Shown here: piece after piece, positions 31,570 to 40,527 of the stretch
How positions within the stretch are numbered: position 1 is the first letter of the stretch
Layout of the letters: each line of letters starts with the position of its first letter
Origin: an uncultured Oscillibacter sp.
GTDB taxonomy: Bacteria > Bacillota > Clostridia > Oscillospirales > Oscillospiraceae
Assembly (NCBI GenBank): GCA_910589315.1
Contig: CAJUTB010000003.1
Location: forward strand, 62,001 to 126,000
Length of the DNA: 64,000 nt
Reading direction: 5' to 3'
Notes under the pieces: model-generated
Seen by the model: only the letters and a program-made list of their open reading frames with translations
Told to the model about the DNA's origin: nothing
The model's database searches: none
Made by a program: the position numbers and the translations under genes

Positions 31570-32622
31570 TTATTTGTATGCGCGGTACAGGAAGGTAACG
31601 ATCTGACCCCGCGTACAGGGGTCGTTGGGGGCGAAGGTGGCAGCCGTTTTACCGGTGGTGATGCCCTTCGACACCGCCCAGTTTACCGCCTTCATATAGT
31701 CATGACGGCCCAGGTTGTCCAAAACCATATCCGAGAATTGGGACTCCAAGGATGCTTCCGGCTCTCCGGCCATGACCCAAAGCGCGTAAACAAACCAGAG
31801 GCGGGTGCAGGTGTCCGAGCGGTTGTCCAGACGGTCCATGTAGCCCGCATCGTTCAACGCCCACATCTCGGCCTTGTCCATATCCGTTAGAAGGTCGACT
31901 CCCTCTGCGGTGGGGGCCGGACGGCCCGCGTTCCGCCACAGGAACGTGTTCGCGTGGCCAATCGTGCAGGTGTCGCCGGGGCCGAAGGTGGTGGCCGTTT
32001 TGCCGGTGGTGATCTTCTTGTCCACCGCCCACTGAATGGCCGCCGCATAGGGGGAATTCGCGGCCACGTCGGTAAAGCCGGCGGCGGACGCGCCGCTGCT
32101 CTTGGGGGCGATGCGGACATATTTGGCAACAACGCCGCTGGCGGTGGCCGCATAGCCGTCACTGTTGAACGTCAGGGGGAAGTTGTCCGACGGAGACGCG
32201 CCGCCGGTCATGACCAGACCGTCTTTCAGCGTTACGGTTGCCTCCGTACACTGAATGGCGGAGGCGCTTTCGCCGGTCTTATCGTAAACGATCAGCTCGC
32301 CGCTGCCGCCGATTACGGAGTCTGAATAGAGAAAGCTGAGTCCTCCCACCGTGTTCTTGCTTCCAGGGGACAGTTCAATGTCGACACCCCCGTTGTCCCA
32401 AATCCATTCGCCGTTGAAGCCGTTCAGAGTCAGGAGTGACGTGGCATTCCCGGGGGTTCGAACCCAAGTCCAGCCGCGCCCGCTTCCCTTTGGTTCTTCG
32501 TCCAGGGTCCATATGTTTCCGGTCTCATCTACGATGTAGGGTACTCCAGACGCCAGGGCAGGGGCCGCCAGACTCAGGCACAGAGCCAGAGCCAAGGCCA
32601 GGGATAAGAGCTTCTTTTTCAT
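31570..32622 (-). CDS. Secreted SLH-domain protein
   Basis: A 350-residue exported protein. Residues 1-25 are a classic signal peptide (KKKLL, hydrophobic core, cleavage after ALA near 24). A beta-rich middle (about 26-170, with VTLKDGLVMTGG-type turns) of unknown function is followed by two S-layer homology motifs, AAIQWAVDKKITTGKTATTF (about 196) and a C-terminal one with ITTGKTAATFAPNDPCTRG (about 320). SLH domains attach proteins to pyruvylated wall polymers, so it is probably a surface protein; two motifs rather than three is short for stable anchoring. Confidence 0.88.
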   Translation of the reverse strand: MKKKLLSLALALALCLSLAAPALASGVPYIVDETGNIWTLDEEPKGSGRGWTWVRTPGNATSLLTLNGFNGEWIWDNGGVDIELSPGSKNTVGGLSFLYSDSVIGGSGELIVYDKTGESASAIQCTEATVTLKDGLVMTGGASPSDNFPLTFNSDGYAATASGVVAKYVRIAPKSSGASAAGFTDVAANSPYAAAIQWAVDKKITTGKTATTFGPGDTCTIGHANTFLWRNAGRPAPTAEGVDLLTDMDKAEMWALNDAGYMDRLDNRSDTCTRLWFVYALWVMAGEPEASLESQFSDMVLDNLGRHDYMKAVNWAVSKGITTGKTAATFAPNDPCTRGQIVTFLYRAYK

Positions 32623-32876
32623 ATTGTTTCCTCTTTCGTTCAGATTTTTCCGGCTGGGCCGGATATTTCTAAAACCGGAATCCGGTTCTAGTCCGCGGCA
32701 AAGGGGGCCGGTTCCGGCAAAACCCCTTTATAGTTAAAGTAGCGTCAGCGGCCCGTTTGGTTTTATTTTTTTGGAAAAATATTTTTGAACGAAAGATTTT
32801 TGTCTGTTTGTGAAAAAATTCCACCTGCAAATTGTCTGAATTACCCATTCCCGTGCGGTTCCTGCGTCCCTGGAGA

Positions 32877-32904
32877 CAAAAAACAGAGCGGCAAACGCCG
32901 CCCT
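32877..32904 (-). terminator. Terminator at end of the long minus-strand cluster
   Basis: Minus strand: AGGGCGGC (32904-32897), GTTT loop, GCCGCTCT (32892-32885), then a run of T residues (A-run 32877-32884 on the plus strand). It ends the cluster whose last gene stops at 32909. The following gap to the SLH start (32623-32876) holds the palindrome AACCGGAATCCGGTT (32673-32687). Confidence 0.8.
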
Positions 32905-32908
32905 GCCC

Positions 32909-33334
32909 TTATACAATCAACGCCGCATAGCCCGGTTTTTCCTGCGCGCCCTTTTCCACATACTGCCGGAAGCCATCGATATAGAAGGGGATATTGTCCT
33001 CTTTTCCCTTCGTCAGCCGCCCCCGGACCTTCTCCCAGGCTTTGATGGAAATCCGGTAATCCGGCAGGCCCGCCGTCAAAAGCGGCTGCTGTTCCTCCTC
33101 AATCCAGAAATACTCTCCGCCGTAGTTCCGCCGGGCCACCTCAAAGACATAGCTGCCGATCATGGACGAGGCATCCAGAAGGGCCGCTTCGTTCAGCCCG
33201 TACCCGGACAGCTCGTCCAACAGCCGGTCCACCGCCTCCAGGCTCTCCACGCTGAAATCAAAATCGCCGCACTCCGTAAAATTCTCGGAAAAGTTTTTCG
33301 CCGTCAGAAGAATGTCCGACATCAGTTTTTCCAT
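32909..33334 (-). CDS. Hypothetical protein
   Basis: A 141-residue soluble acidic protein. Its centre (SMIGSYVFEVARRNYGGEYFW) resembles the 'GxYLGEvixxnyGGxW' pattern seen in DUF3806-like proteins; this is a weak, by-eye similarity. ATG 33334 has a GGAGCGG site and the gene starts four bases after the LspA-like stop, so it is the last gene of that operon. The longer frame to 33418 overlaps the previous gene and is rejected. Confidence 0.7.
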   Translation of the reverse strand: MEKLMSDILLTAKNFSENFTECGDFDFSVESLEAVDRLLDELSGYGLNEAALLDASSMIGSYVFEVARRNYGGEYFWIEEEQQPLLTAGLPDYRISIKAWEKVRGRLTKGKEDNIPFYIDGFRQYVEKGAQEKPGYAALIV

Positions 33335-33338
33335 GGTG

Positions 33339-33761
33339 TCACCGCTCCTTTCGCCGCCGTCCCGCCGCGAGGCAGACGCCTCCGGCCAGAATGGCGAGAT
33401 CCGCCAAATTGTATACATACCGGTTCCAGGGTTCCGGCAGGTTCGGGAACTGCATATAATCGCATACCGCGCCGCGGCGAGCCCGTTCCCAGAGATTGCT
33501 CCAGCCGCCTCCCAGCAAAAGCCCCGCCCCCAGGGGGCTGCGCCGCCGCACGGCCCATACCGCGCCCAGGGCCGCCGCCGAGAGGGGTTCCACCATTTCC
33601 GCCGGAAGCGGCAGGCCGAAGGCCGCGCCCCGGTTTCGCAGGTCCGTCAGGCGCACGCGGCCCCCGCAGAGGGACGCATCCCGGCGGCTGGACCGGTTCA
33701 GATACCACCGCAGGGCGGTACAGCTTCCAAAAACCGCCGCGGCGGTACAGATTGTTTTCAT
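33339..33761 (-). CDS. Signal peptidase II-like protein (LspA family, divergent)
   Basis: LspA removes the signal peptide of lipoproteins in the membrane. This 140-residue protein keeps the family's key marks: NRGAAFGLP (about residues 42-50, the NxGAAF motif), LLGGGWSNLWERARRGAVCDYM with the first catalytic Asp (VCDY, about 100), and NLADLAI with the second (NxAD, about 120). Oddities are Glu in place of Asp in the usual 'NxxDR' step (LWER), Ser in place of Gly, and a short N-terminal region. It overlaps the TetM-like gene stop (ATGA). Because it is divergent it may not be the housekeeping LspA. Confidence 0.7.
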   Translation of the reverse strand: MKTICTAAAVFGSCTALRWYLNRSSRRDASLCGGRVRLTDLRNRGAAFGLPLPAEMVEPLSAAALGAVWAVRRRSPLGAGLLLGGGWSNLWERARRGAVCDYMQFPNLPEPWNRYVYNLADLAILAGGVCLAAGRRRKER

Positions 33762-36403
33762 GGGCGTTTCTCCTTTTCCCGCGCCGCCTTTTCCATAGCG
33801 GCGCGAAGCGCGCCGTGACTGCGGCGGTTGTTGTTCCGCAGGGCCGCGGCAATTTGTCCCTGTACCTGCTCCACCTCGTCCCGAAAACCCGCCGCCGACA
33901 CCCGCAGCGCGCCGTGTCCCAGGATAATGAGCTGTTCCGGCCCGTCGGACGTGGCCACCTTGACCCGGTGCTTCCTGCCGATCTCGTAGGTGGCGCGTTC
34001 AATGTAAGCGTCGGCGGTTTCGGCCTCTTTCGTGTAGACGACGTGAATGTTATGATAGCTTTCTACGGACCCTTTTCCGCCCTGGACCTTATAGGCGTCA
34101 AACACGGCGATCACCTCGCACTTGCGGCACCCCTGGTAATTGCAGAGGAGGTCGCAGAGGGCTTTCCGGGCGGCGTCCAGGTTGTCCTGGGCGATGGCTT
34201 TCAGTTCGTCCCAGGCGAAAATGATGTTGTATCCGTCTACCAGCAGGTATTCCGGCCCCTGGGGCTGTTCCCGGACCACACGGGCCGCGCCCTCCCCCGC
34301 CGCCGGACGGCGGGGGGCTTTGGGCGGGAGGAAGTCCCGCCGCTTGACGGGACCGTAAGTCCGTTCAAAAATGGCTTGCAGCTCCCGGTCCTGCTCGAGG
34401 GTCCCCGCGTAGGTCTCGGAACGCCGGAAAACCGGCGGCTCTTCCGCAGACGGTTCCGGCGCGTTCAGGCGCAGGCCGCTCTCCACGTGGGCATGGAGGG
34501 GCACTTCGTTCCATTTCACCGTATGCCCCGCGCCGTGGGAACAGAACACGGAATCCGCCGGATTCTCCACGTCCCGTTCCGGGTCGTAGCCGCTGGCGGC
34601 TATGACGCTTTCCGCATCGGGGCAGGGGCGGTAGCCCGCGGGGCGGCACAGCAGACGGCCCTGTCCCCGGGTGTACATGGCAACCTCTTTCGCATAGTCC
34701 CGCATGGCCGAGACCGGCGCAGTCCCGGTGAGGACGGCTTCTTCGCCCAGGGTTTCGGGCGGTTCCGTTTCACCGTTCATGCGCTGGATGTCCCCCAGGG
34801 CGCGGCCCAGCTGGTTTGCGGGCAGTTCCAGGCGGAAGGCATACCAAGGTTCCAGCAAAACGCTCTCCGCCGACATCAGCCCCTGCCGGATGGCCCGGTA
34901 AGTCGCCTGACGGAAGTCGCCGCCCTCGGTGTGTTTTTCGTGGGCGCGGCCCGCCGTCAGGGTGATTTTCAGGTCCGTGACGGGCGAGCCGGTGAGGACG
35001 CCCAAATGCGGTTTTTCCAGCACGTGGGTCAGAATCAGACGCTGCCAGCGGCCCTCCAGCTGGTCCTCCGGACAGACGGTTCCAATCCGCAGGCCGCTTC
35101 CCCGCGGGCCTGGCTCCAAAAGCAGGTGAACTTCCGCATAATGCCGCAGCGGCTCAAAATGCCCCACGCCCTCCACGGGCGCAGAGATGGTCTCCCGGTA
35201 GACGATGCGCCCTGCGCCGAAGGAGGCTTCCAGGCCGAAGCGTTCCCGCAGGCGGCGTTGTAAAATCTCAATCTGCACCTCGCCCATGAGCTGCACCCGG
35301 ATGGACTGCCCGTTCCAGACAACGTGCAGCTGGGGGTCCTCCTCCTCCATCTGCCGCAGCTGCTGGAGGGCCGTATGCGGGTCCGCGTCCGTCTCCACCT
35401 GATACGCCAGGACCGGTTCCAGAACCGGAGATGTCCACGCCGTCTCAAACCCCAGGCCCTGGCCCGGAACCGTGCGGGTCAGGCCCGTCACGGCGCAGAC
35501 GGTTCCGGCGGGAGCCTCGTCCGCCGGGCGGAATTTCGCGCCGGAGTATATGCGGATCTGGTCGGCCTTTTCCTCCCAGACCGCTTCTTCCGGCGTGCCG
35601 GGACGGCGGTTTGTCAGCGGGTCCTTGACCCGCAGCGTGCCGCCGGTGACTTTCAGATAGGTCAGCCGCGCCCCCCGTTCGTCCCGCGCAACCTTGAAAA
35701 TTCTCGCCCCGAATTCCGCCGGGTAAACCGGCACAGGCGCAAAGCGTTCCAGGCCGTCCAGCAGGGCGTCCACGCCGTCCAGCCGCAGAGCGGAACCAAA
35801 AAAGCAGGGAAACAATTTCCGTTCCGCCGCCAGCCTGGACAGCTCTGCGTCCGGGAGAGCGCCGGTTTCCAGGTAGGTCTCCAGGGTTTCCTCGTCACAG
35901 ACGGCGGCTTCCTCCGCAAGCTCCTCCGGCGGCGCGCCGAAGTCCACGCAGCCGCTGTCGAGCCGCTCCTTCAGTTCCGCCAGCAGAGCCGCCCGGCGGT
36001 CTTTCGCCAGGTCCATCTTGTTCACGAACACAAACACCGGAACGTTGTACTGTTCCAGCAGCCTCCAGAGCGTCCGGGTGTGGGCCTGCACGCCGTCGCT
36101 GCCGCTGACCACCAGGACGGCGCAGTCCAGCGCCCGCAGCGTCCGCTCGGCCTCGGCGGAGAAATCCACGTGGCCCGGCGTATCCAGCAGCGTGACGGAC
36201 AAATCCCCGAAGGCGAATTCGGCCTGCTTGGAAAAAATCGTAATGCCCCGCTCCCGTTCGATGGCGTCGGTGTCCAGGAAGGCGTTGCGGTGGTCAACGC
36301 GGCCCATCTGCCGGATGGCCCCGCTTTGATAAAGCAGAGCCTCCGACAGCGTGGTTTTTCCCGCGTCCACGTGGGCCAGGACGCCAAGAACCAGCTTCTT
36401 CAT
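33758..36403 (-). CDS. TetM-like translation GTPase fused to Rae1/YacP NYN nuclease domain
   Basis: An 881-residue two-part protein. Residues 1 to about 690 are an EF-G/TetM-type translation factor: G1 AHVDAGKTTL (10-19), RGITI, DTPGHVDF (about 75-82), NKMD (about 127-130), then domains II-V and a CSHGAGHTVKWNEVP segment. After a short linker, about 715-860 is a NYN domain of the YacP/Rae1 kind, with YLLVDGYNIIFAW, VFDAYKVQ, ETADAYIER and VATSDGPEQ carrying the expected acidic residues. Rae1 of Bacillus cuts mRNA in the ribosomal A site; TetM binds the same site. So a ribosome-directed RNase is a reasonable inference. Tetracycline protection is the alternative for the GTPase part. ATG 36403 follows GAGGGGTG. 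Confidence 0.88.
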   Translation of the reverse strand: MKKLVLGVLAHVDAGKTTLSEALLYQSGAIRQMGRVDHRNAFLDTDAIERERGITIFSKQAEFAFGDLSVTLLDTPGHVDFSAEAERTLRALDCAVLVVSGSDGVQAHTRTLWRLLEQYNVPVFVFVNKMDLAKDRRAALLAELKERLDSGCVDFGAPPEELAEEAAVCDEETLETYLETGALPDAELSRLAAERKLFPCFFGSALRLDGVDALLDGLERFAPVPVYPAEFGARIFKVARDERGARLTYLKVTGGTLRVKDPLTNRRPGTPEEAVWEEKADQIRIYSGAKFRPADEAPAGTVCAVTGLTRTVPGQGLGFETAWTSPVLEPVLAYQVETDADPHTALQQLRQMEEEDPQLHVVWNGQSIRVQLMGEVQIEILQRRLRERFGLEASFGAGRIVYRETISAPVEGVGHFEPLRHYAEVHLLLEPGPRGSGLRIGTVCPEDQLEGRWQRLILTHVLEKPHLGVLTGSPVTDLKITLTAGRAHEKHTEGGDFRQATYRAIRQGLMSAESVLLEPWYAFRLELPANQLGRALGDIQRMNGETEPPETLGEEAVLTGTAPVSAMRDYAKEVAMYTRGQGRLLCRPAGYRPCPDAESVIAASGYDPERDVENPADSVFCSHGAGHTVKWNEVPLHAHVESGLRLNAPEPSAEEPPVFRRSETYAGTLEQDRELQAIFERTYGPVKRRDFLPPKAPRRPAAGEGAARVVREQPQGPEYLLVDGYNIIFAWDELKAIAQDNLDAARKALCDLLCNYQGCRKCEVIAVFDAYKVQGGKGSVESYHNIHVVYTKEAETADAYIERATYEIGRKHRVKVATSDGPEQLIILGHGALRVSAAGFRDEVEQVQGQIAAALRNNNRRSHGALRAAMEKAAREKEKRP

Positions 36404-36431
36404 ACGCGTCCCACCCCTCTTTTGCAGCGGC

Positions 36432-37301
36432 TCACAGCCCCCGCCAGGATTCCGGACGCAGGCGGCTCAAATCGTGCTCCGCCCGGTCGATTTCCGCCAG
36501 CATGGCGGTCCGGTCTTTGTTCAGGGTCCCCCGGAGAACCAGGTAGTTGCTGGCGTGATTCATGCGGAACACGCTGCCTGGACTGTCCAGACGCTCCATC
36601 ATGAGGCGGGTTTCCTCCAGAACCTGGGGCTGGGTCAGAAGCTGGAATTCCCCGGACTGCACCCAGTCATAAAGGGGCGTTTCCCGCTCCACCATCAGCG
36701 TCAGCATCCCGATATATTCCGGGTTCATGGCGTTGAAGGCGTCCGCCGTTTCCAGGGCGTGACGCTCCAGCAGCTCCGGCCCGCCCAGCCCCGTGATGGC
36801 CGTGACGGAAAGCGCGATTCCGCAGCCGCGGACCTTCTTTCCCATCTCCACGATCTCCGCGGCGGAATGGCCCTTCCGCATTTTGGTCAAAACCGCGTCG
36901 CAGCCGGATTCCAGGCCCATATAAACCATGATCAGCCCTTTTTCCCGCAGCGTCCGAAGCTCCTCCTCCGACCGGATACGGATGCTGGAGGGGGACGCGT
37001 AGCACGTTACCTGGCGGCACTCGGGGAACAGGTCCCGGATTCGGTCGAGAATGGTATACAGCTCCGCCGCTTTGCGGACCAGCGCGTCCCCGTCGGCCAG
37101 GAAAACTTTTTCCACATGGCGGTACACGCCCCGGGCTATCTGAAAGTCTTCCAGGACTTCTTCCAGGGGCCGGAGGGCAAACCGTTTTTCCTTGTACATA
37201 CTGCAAAACGCGCAGGTGTTGTGACTACACCCATACGTGACCTGGACGATTAAGCTCCGCGCCTCGGAGGGCGGACGGTAAACGCTCCCGTAGTATCTCA
37301 T
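36432..37301 (-). CDS. Radical SAM protein
   Basis: A 289-residue radical SAM enzyme with the iron-sulfur cysteines in YGCSHNTCAFCSMYKEKRF (about residues 24-42), a Cx4Cx2C spacing that is usual for this COG1032-like, B12-domain-free subfamily, and GLESGCDAVL further on. It resembles Elp3/oxygen-independent coproporphyrinogen oxidase-like folds, but the reaction is unknown. ATG 37301 overlaps the aminotransferase stop (ATGA), so the two are translationally coupled. The upstream frame to 37478 is a shadow of the aminotransferase. Confidence 0.85.
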   Translation of the reverse strand: MRYYGSVYRPPSEARSLIVQVTYGCSHNTCAFCSMYKEKRFALRPLEEVLEDFQIARGVYRHVEKVFLADGDALVRKAAELYTILDRIRDLFPECRQVTCYASPSSIRIRSEEELRTLREKGLIMVYMGLESGCDAVLTKMRKGHSAAEIVEMGKKVRGCGIALSVTAITGLGGPELLERHALETADAFNAMNPEYIGMLTLMVERETPLYDWVQSGEFQLLTQPQVLEETRLMMERLDSPGSVFRMNHASNYLVLRGTLNKDRTAMLAEIDRAEHDLSRLRPESWRGL

Positions 37302-38572
37302 ACGCCCAGTTTTTCCAAAGCCGACAGTTTCAGGCACAGGCAGAAAATGGCGATGGCCTGTTCCAGCTCCTCCACCGGCGGCAGAGACGGAGCCAGACGG
37401 ATGTTGCGGTCCTGGGGGTCCTTGCCATAGGGGAAGGTCGCGCCTGCGCCGGTCAGGGTCACGCCCGCCTCGCGGCACAGCTCCCAGGTCCGTTTCGCGG
37501 TGCCCGGCATGGCGTTGACGGACACAAAGTATCCGCCCTTGGGCCGCTTCCAGGAGGCAATGTCCAACGGTGCGATTTCTTTTTCCAGCGCGTTCAGCAC
37601 CGCCCGGAACTTCGGCCCCATGATGGACGCGTGTTTCTTCATCAGCTCCAGGGTGTGGGCCTTATTCTGGAGGTAGAGGACGTGCCGCTGCTGGTTCACC
37701 TTGTCAAAGCTGATGACCTGGGGCGTCAGCAGGCCCGTCATATGGGTCATGTTCGCCGCGGAGCAGGCGAAGCAGGAAACGCCCGCGCCGGGAAGCGTCA
37801 CCTTGGAGGTGGAGGCGAACTCAAACACCATGTCGGGATGGCCCGCGTCCGCGCAGAGGGAGAGGATATCCGGGAAGGGCACATAGTCCCCCTTGAATTC
37901 GTGGATGCAGTAGGCGTTGTCCCACATGATGGTAAAATCCGGGGCGGCGGCGTTCAGATTGGCAAAGCGTTGAATGGTGTCTTCGGAATAAATCACGCCG
38001 TCCGGGTTGGAATACTTGGGCACGCACCAGATTCCTTTCACCGCCGGGTCCTTCACGGCTTCCTCCACCAGATCCATATCCGGGCCGGTTTCGGTCATGG
38101 GAACGGTGATCAGCTCAAAACCGAAGAATTCCGTAATTTTGAAATGCCGGTCATAGCCGGGAGCCGGGCAGAGCCATTTCACGGTTTCCTCCCGGCCCCA
38201 GGGGCGGGGGCTGTGGAGCAGGCCGTGGGTATAGGCTTTGGAAATGGTGTCGAACATGAGCTGAAGACTGGCGTTGCCGCCCACAAAAACCTGTTCCGGC
38301 TTGCAGTCCAGGATTTCTGCAAACAGTGCCTTCGCAGCGGGCAGACCCGCCATTTCGCCGTAATTCCGCACGTCAATGCCGCCGGATACATAATCCTCCG
38401 GCTTCTGCATCAGGCCGAAAATATCGCTCACCAAATCCAGCTGGGCCTTGCCGGGCTTGCCCCGCGCCATGTTCAGCGAAAGTCCCCGGCTTTTCCAGTT
38501 CTGGAATTCCTTTTGCAGCGCGGCATATTCGGCGCTGCGTTCCTCTTTGGTCATCTGGGCATAGGGTTTCAT
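37298..38572 (-). CDS. Class I aminotransferase, aspartate aminotransferase Ic-type
   Basis: A 424-residue PLP-dependent fold-type-I aminotransferase. The Schiff-base lysine is in FASTSKVTLPGAG (about residue 245), the cofactor/substrate contacts in WCVPKYSNPDG and MWDNAYCIHEF. N-terminal MARGKPGKAQLDLV is typical of the group annotated as aspartate aminotransferase or MocR-like without HTH (PF12897 type). It probably interconverts aspartate/oxaloacetate, but alternative amino donors are possible. It sits after a lipoprotein gene and is coupled to a radical SAM gene. Confidence 0.88.
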   Translation of the reverse strand: MKPYAQMTKEERSAEYAALQKEFQNWKSRGLSLNMARGKPGKAQLDLVSDIFGLMQKPEDYVSGGIDVRNYGEMAGLPAAKALFAEILDCKPEQVFVGGNASLQLMFDTISKAYTHGLLHSPRPWGREETVKWLCPAPGYDRHFKITEFFGFELITVPMTETGPDMDLVEEAVKDPAVKGIWCVPKYSNPDGVIYSEDTIQRFANLNAAAPDFTIMWDNAYCIHEFKGDYVPFPDILSLCADAGHPDMVFEFASTSKVTLPGAGVSCFACSAANMTHMTGLLTPQVISFDKVNQQRHVLYLQNKAHTLELMKKHASIMGPKFRAVLNALEKEIAPLDIASWKRPKGGYFVSVNAMPGTAKRTWELCREAGVTLTGAGATFPYGKDPQDRNIRLAPSLPPVEELEQAIAIFCLCLKLSALEKLGV

Positions 38573-38600
38573 TATTCTGCATCCTTTCCATAGTTAATAG

Positions 38601-39425
38601 TTATTCGGTTTGATGGTCTTCTTCCGCCGGTTCCGGTTCCGGCGGGGGGTCTTCTGTGATTTCCGGCGTCGCCGTCTGGGCGTCCGGTCCGCCGGTTTCG
38701 CCGGGAATTTCCCCATCTTCCGGCGCGCCGCCCTCCGCAGGGTCCGCGCTGTTCTCTGCCAGCATCCGCGCCGCCAGGGCCTCCAGTTCTTCCCCGCCAA
38801 GGATGAACTCAATCAGTCCCGCCTGTTCCTTGGAGGGGTAGTAAAATACGGCCCAGGGAAGGGTTTCCGTCAATTCCCGCTCCTCCCGGAGCTGGGCCAT
38901 GGCGGCCTCTACCGTTTCCGTCCCCTCCTCGTCCCAGTACCCCAGGCGGACGGCCAGTTCTTCCCGGCCCTCCTCCAGCGCGGCGTCCAGAAGGCTATAC
39001 AACGCCTCCGGGCTGGTGGCGTTCACGACGGACTGAATCTGTTCCAGCGTCCGGCGGTAGCTGATCTGGACGGAGGCTTCGTAAAATCCCCGCTGGTTCT
39101 GCCGGGACGAGGTGATATATTCCACGGCATACGCCCCCATCGGCGTCTCCTGCTTGATTTCCGCGGCGGCGGCTTCCAGCGTATCGGCAACGGCCAACTC
39201 GCTTTCAAAATTATACAGCCGCAGCGTGGCCGTCTCCGTGTGCTGCCCAATGAGAAAGAGCAGGTCGTTCACAATGTCCTGATGGCTCTCCGCCCGCAGG
39301 GTCCCGGCGGCCTCGCTCTCCCAGAATTTACTGCTGTGGGGTTCGGCTGTGCTGTAAGTCCGTTCCAGCAGCGGCGAACAGCCCGCCAGAACCCACAGCG
39401 ACAGAAACAGGCCCAGAATCCGCAA
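38601..39425 (-). CDS. Lipoprotein, function unknown
   Basis: A 274-residue exported lipoprotein: signal peptide with lipobox LAGC (Cys at 16), a helical central region, and an acidic Pro/Glu-rich C-terminal tail from about residue 235 (PEITEDPPPEPEPAEEDHQTE-type). No known domain recognised. ATG 39425 lies 23 bases after the LUD gene stop, and the gene ends 28 bases before the aminotransferase, so it is part of the long minus-strand cluster. If the LspA-like protease downstream is active, this would be one of its substrates, but that is general to all lipoproteins. Confidence 0.8.
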   Translation of the reverse strand: MRILGLFLSLWVLAGCSPLLERTYSTAEPHSSKFWESEAAGTLRAESHQDIVNDLLFLIGQHTETATLRLYNFESELAVADTLEAAAAEIKQETPMGAYAVEYITSSRQNQRGFYEASVQISYRRTLEQIQSVVNATSPEALYSLLDAALEEGREELAVRLGYWDEEGTETVEAAMAQLREERELTETLPWAVFYYPSKEQAGLIEFILGGEELEALAARMLAENSADPAEGGAPEDGEIPGETGGPDAQTATPEITEDPPPEPEPAEEDHQTE

Positions 39426-39448
39426 ATCCGCCGCCTCCTTCCGGGCGT

Positions 39449-40042
39449 TTACAGCCCCAAATCCTCGTCCACCAGCAGGATCTCCACATCCGTCCCGGTC
39501 ATCGGCTCCCAGAGCACCGCCAGCCCCCGGCAGATGCGCTCGGGACTGCGGCAGTCATAGCACCGGTCGCCCGTCACGGCGCAGGGGGTCTTTTTCCCCA
39601 GACGCTGGGCATTTTTGGGCGCGGCGATGTTCCGCGCCCGCCAGAGGGCTTCTTCATAGGTGGGGGCGAGCTTGTTCCGCCCGATGACGAAATATACCTT
39701 CTCATGGCCGAACAGCGTGGCGGCAATCCGGTTTCCGGCCCCGTCGATGTTGATGATTTCCCCCGTCTCGGCCAGGGCGTTGGCAGAGGTGAGATAGACC
39801 GCGCTGGACACCGCCTCCCGGCGGGCCTCGTCCGCGGGCTGCTTCCAGTGCCACGAAATGGTATTGTGCGTTCCCAGGGAGTCATAAAGCCCCAAGGCAT
39901 CCAAGGTCATAGACCCGCCGAAGCCGACGGTTTTTCCGTCAATGGCCTCGTTGAGATAGGCCGCCGCCTCCTGGGCGGAGGCAAATACGCGGACGGTGAA
40001 TTTCTGCGCTTCCAGGTTTTTTTGGACCGTTGTGAAATCCAT
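39449..40042 (-). CDS. LUD-domain protein (LutC/YkgG-like)
   Basis: A 197-residue protein of the LUD (DUF162) family, named after the LutABC lactate-utilisation proteins. Motifs are GKTVGFGGSMTLDALGL (about residues 36-52), NAIDGAGNRI-type INIDGAGNR (about 100-108) and VIGRNKLAPTYEEAL (about 121-135), with a Cys-rich end (CAVTGDRCYDCRSPERIC) that may hold a metal or cluster. No lutA/lutB neighbours are present, so lactate oxidation is not implied. Start ATG 40042 follows GGGAGGTT; the frame to 40252 is a shadow. Confidence 0.85.
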   Translation of the reverse strand: MDFTTVQKNLEAQKFTVRVFASAQEAAAYLNEAIDGKTVGFGGSMTLDALGLYDSLGTHNTISWHWKQPADEARREAVSSAVYLTSANALAETGEIINIDGAGNRIAATLFGHEKVYFVIGRNKLAPTYEEALWRARNIAAPKNAQRLGKKTPCAVTGDRCYDCRSPERICRGLAVLWEPMTGTDVEILLVDEDLGL

Positions 40043-40076
40043 TTTGAGAACCTCCCTTTCTTCATATGCCACCGGC

Positions 40077-40454
40077 TCAAATCCGGTTTTCCCGATAGCC
40101 TGTTTCGATATAGCCGCGGTAAATATTGCTGTCAAACGGCAGATAGAGTCCAATTTCAGCGGGGACAATTTCAAACAGATCCTCTCCGGCGCATTGGATA
40201 CTGTTGATTTTCGCCGCCGCACTCCGTATTCTGCCGGGAAGCGGCTGGACAAAGCCTTGACTTTTGGGTTTTGGTATCTGCATTTTCTGATAGAATTCCT
40301 GAATATCCTGCACAGTAAAACGCTGGATTCCGTAATAATGGAACATCAAGACCAACTCTTCCAGCTGCAAGGGAAAGTCGTAGGTACGAAACGAAGGATT
40401 TCCGGTATGGCAGAAATACCGCGCCTCGTCCCAGTTTAATTTTGACCAATCCAT
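40077..40454 (-). CDS. Hypothetical protein
   Basis: A 125-residue soluble protein beginning MDWSKLNWDEARYFCHTGNP, rich in Tyr/Phe, without recognised domain. AAGGGAG precedes ATG 40454. It lies 73 bases after parC and 34 before the LUD gene. An open extension to 40664 overlaps parC and is rejected. Confidence 0.7.
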   Translation of the reverse strand: MDWSKLNWDEARYFCHTGNPSFRTYDFPLQLEELVLMFHYYGIQRFTVQDIQEFYQKMQIPKPKSQGFVQPLPGRIRSAAAKINSIQCAGEDLFEIVPAEIGLYLPFDSNIYRGYIETGYRENRI

Positions 40455-40527
40455 CTGCAATCTCCCTTTGTCCGGCGGCCTTTTCTTTCCGCCGGACGTT
40501 TTTGACAAAAGAGCCGGAACACGAGGC

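Noticed and set aside
31308..31598. A 96-codon plus-strand open frame over the small-RNA candidate
   Set aside because: It runs through the terminator into the SLH gene, has no good site for an internal start after the promoter, and has an odd Cys-rich composition.
33758..36403. Acquired tetracycline-resistance gene
   Set aside because: The length, the fused RNase domain, matching codon use and coupled chromosomal neighbours argue for a native gene, though ribosome protection cannot be excluded.
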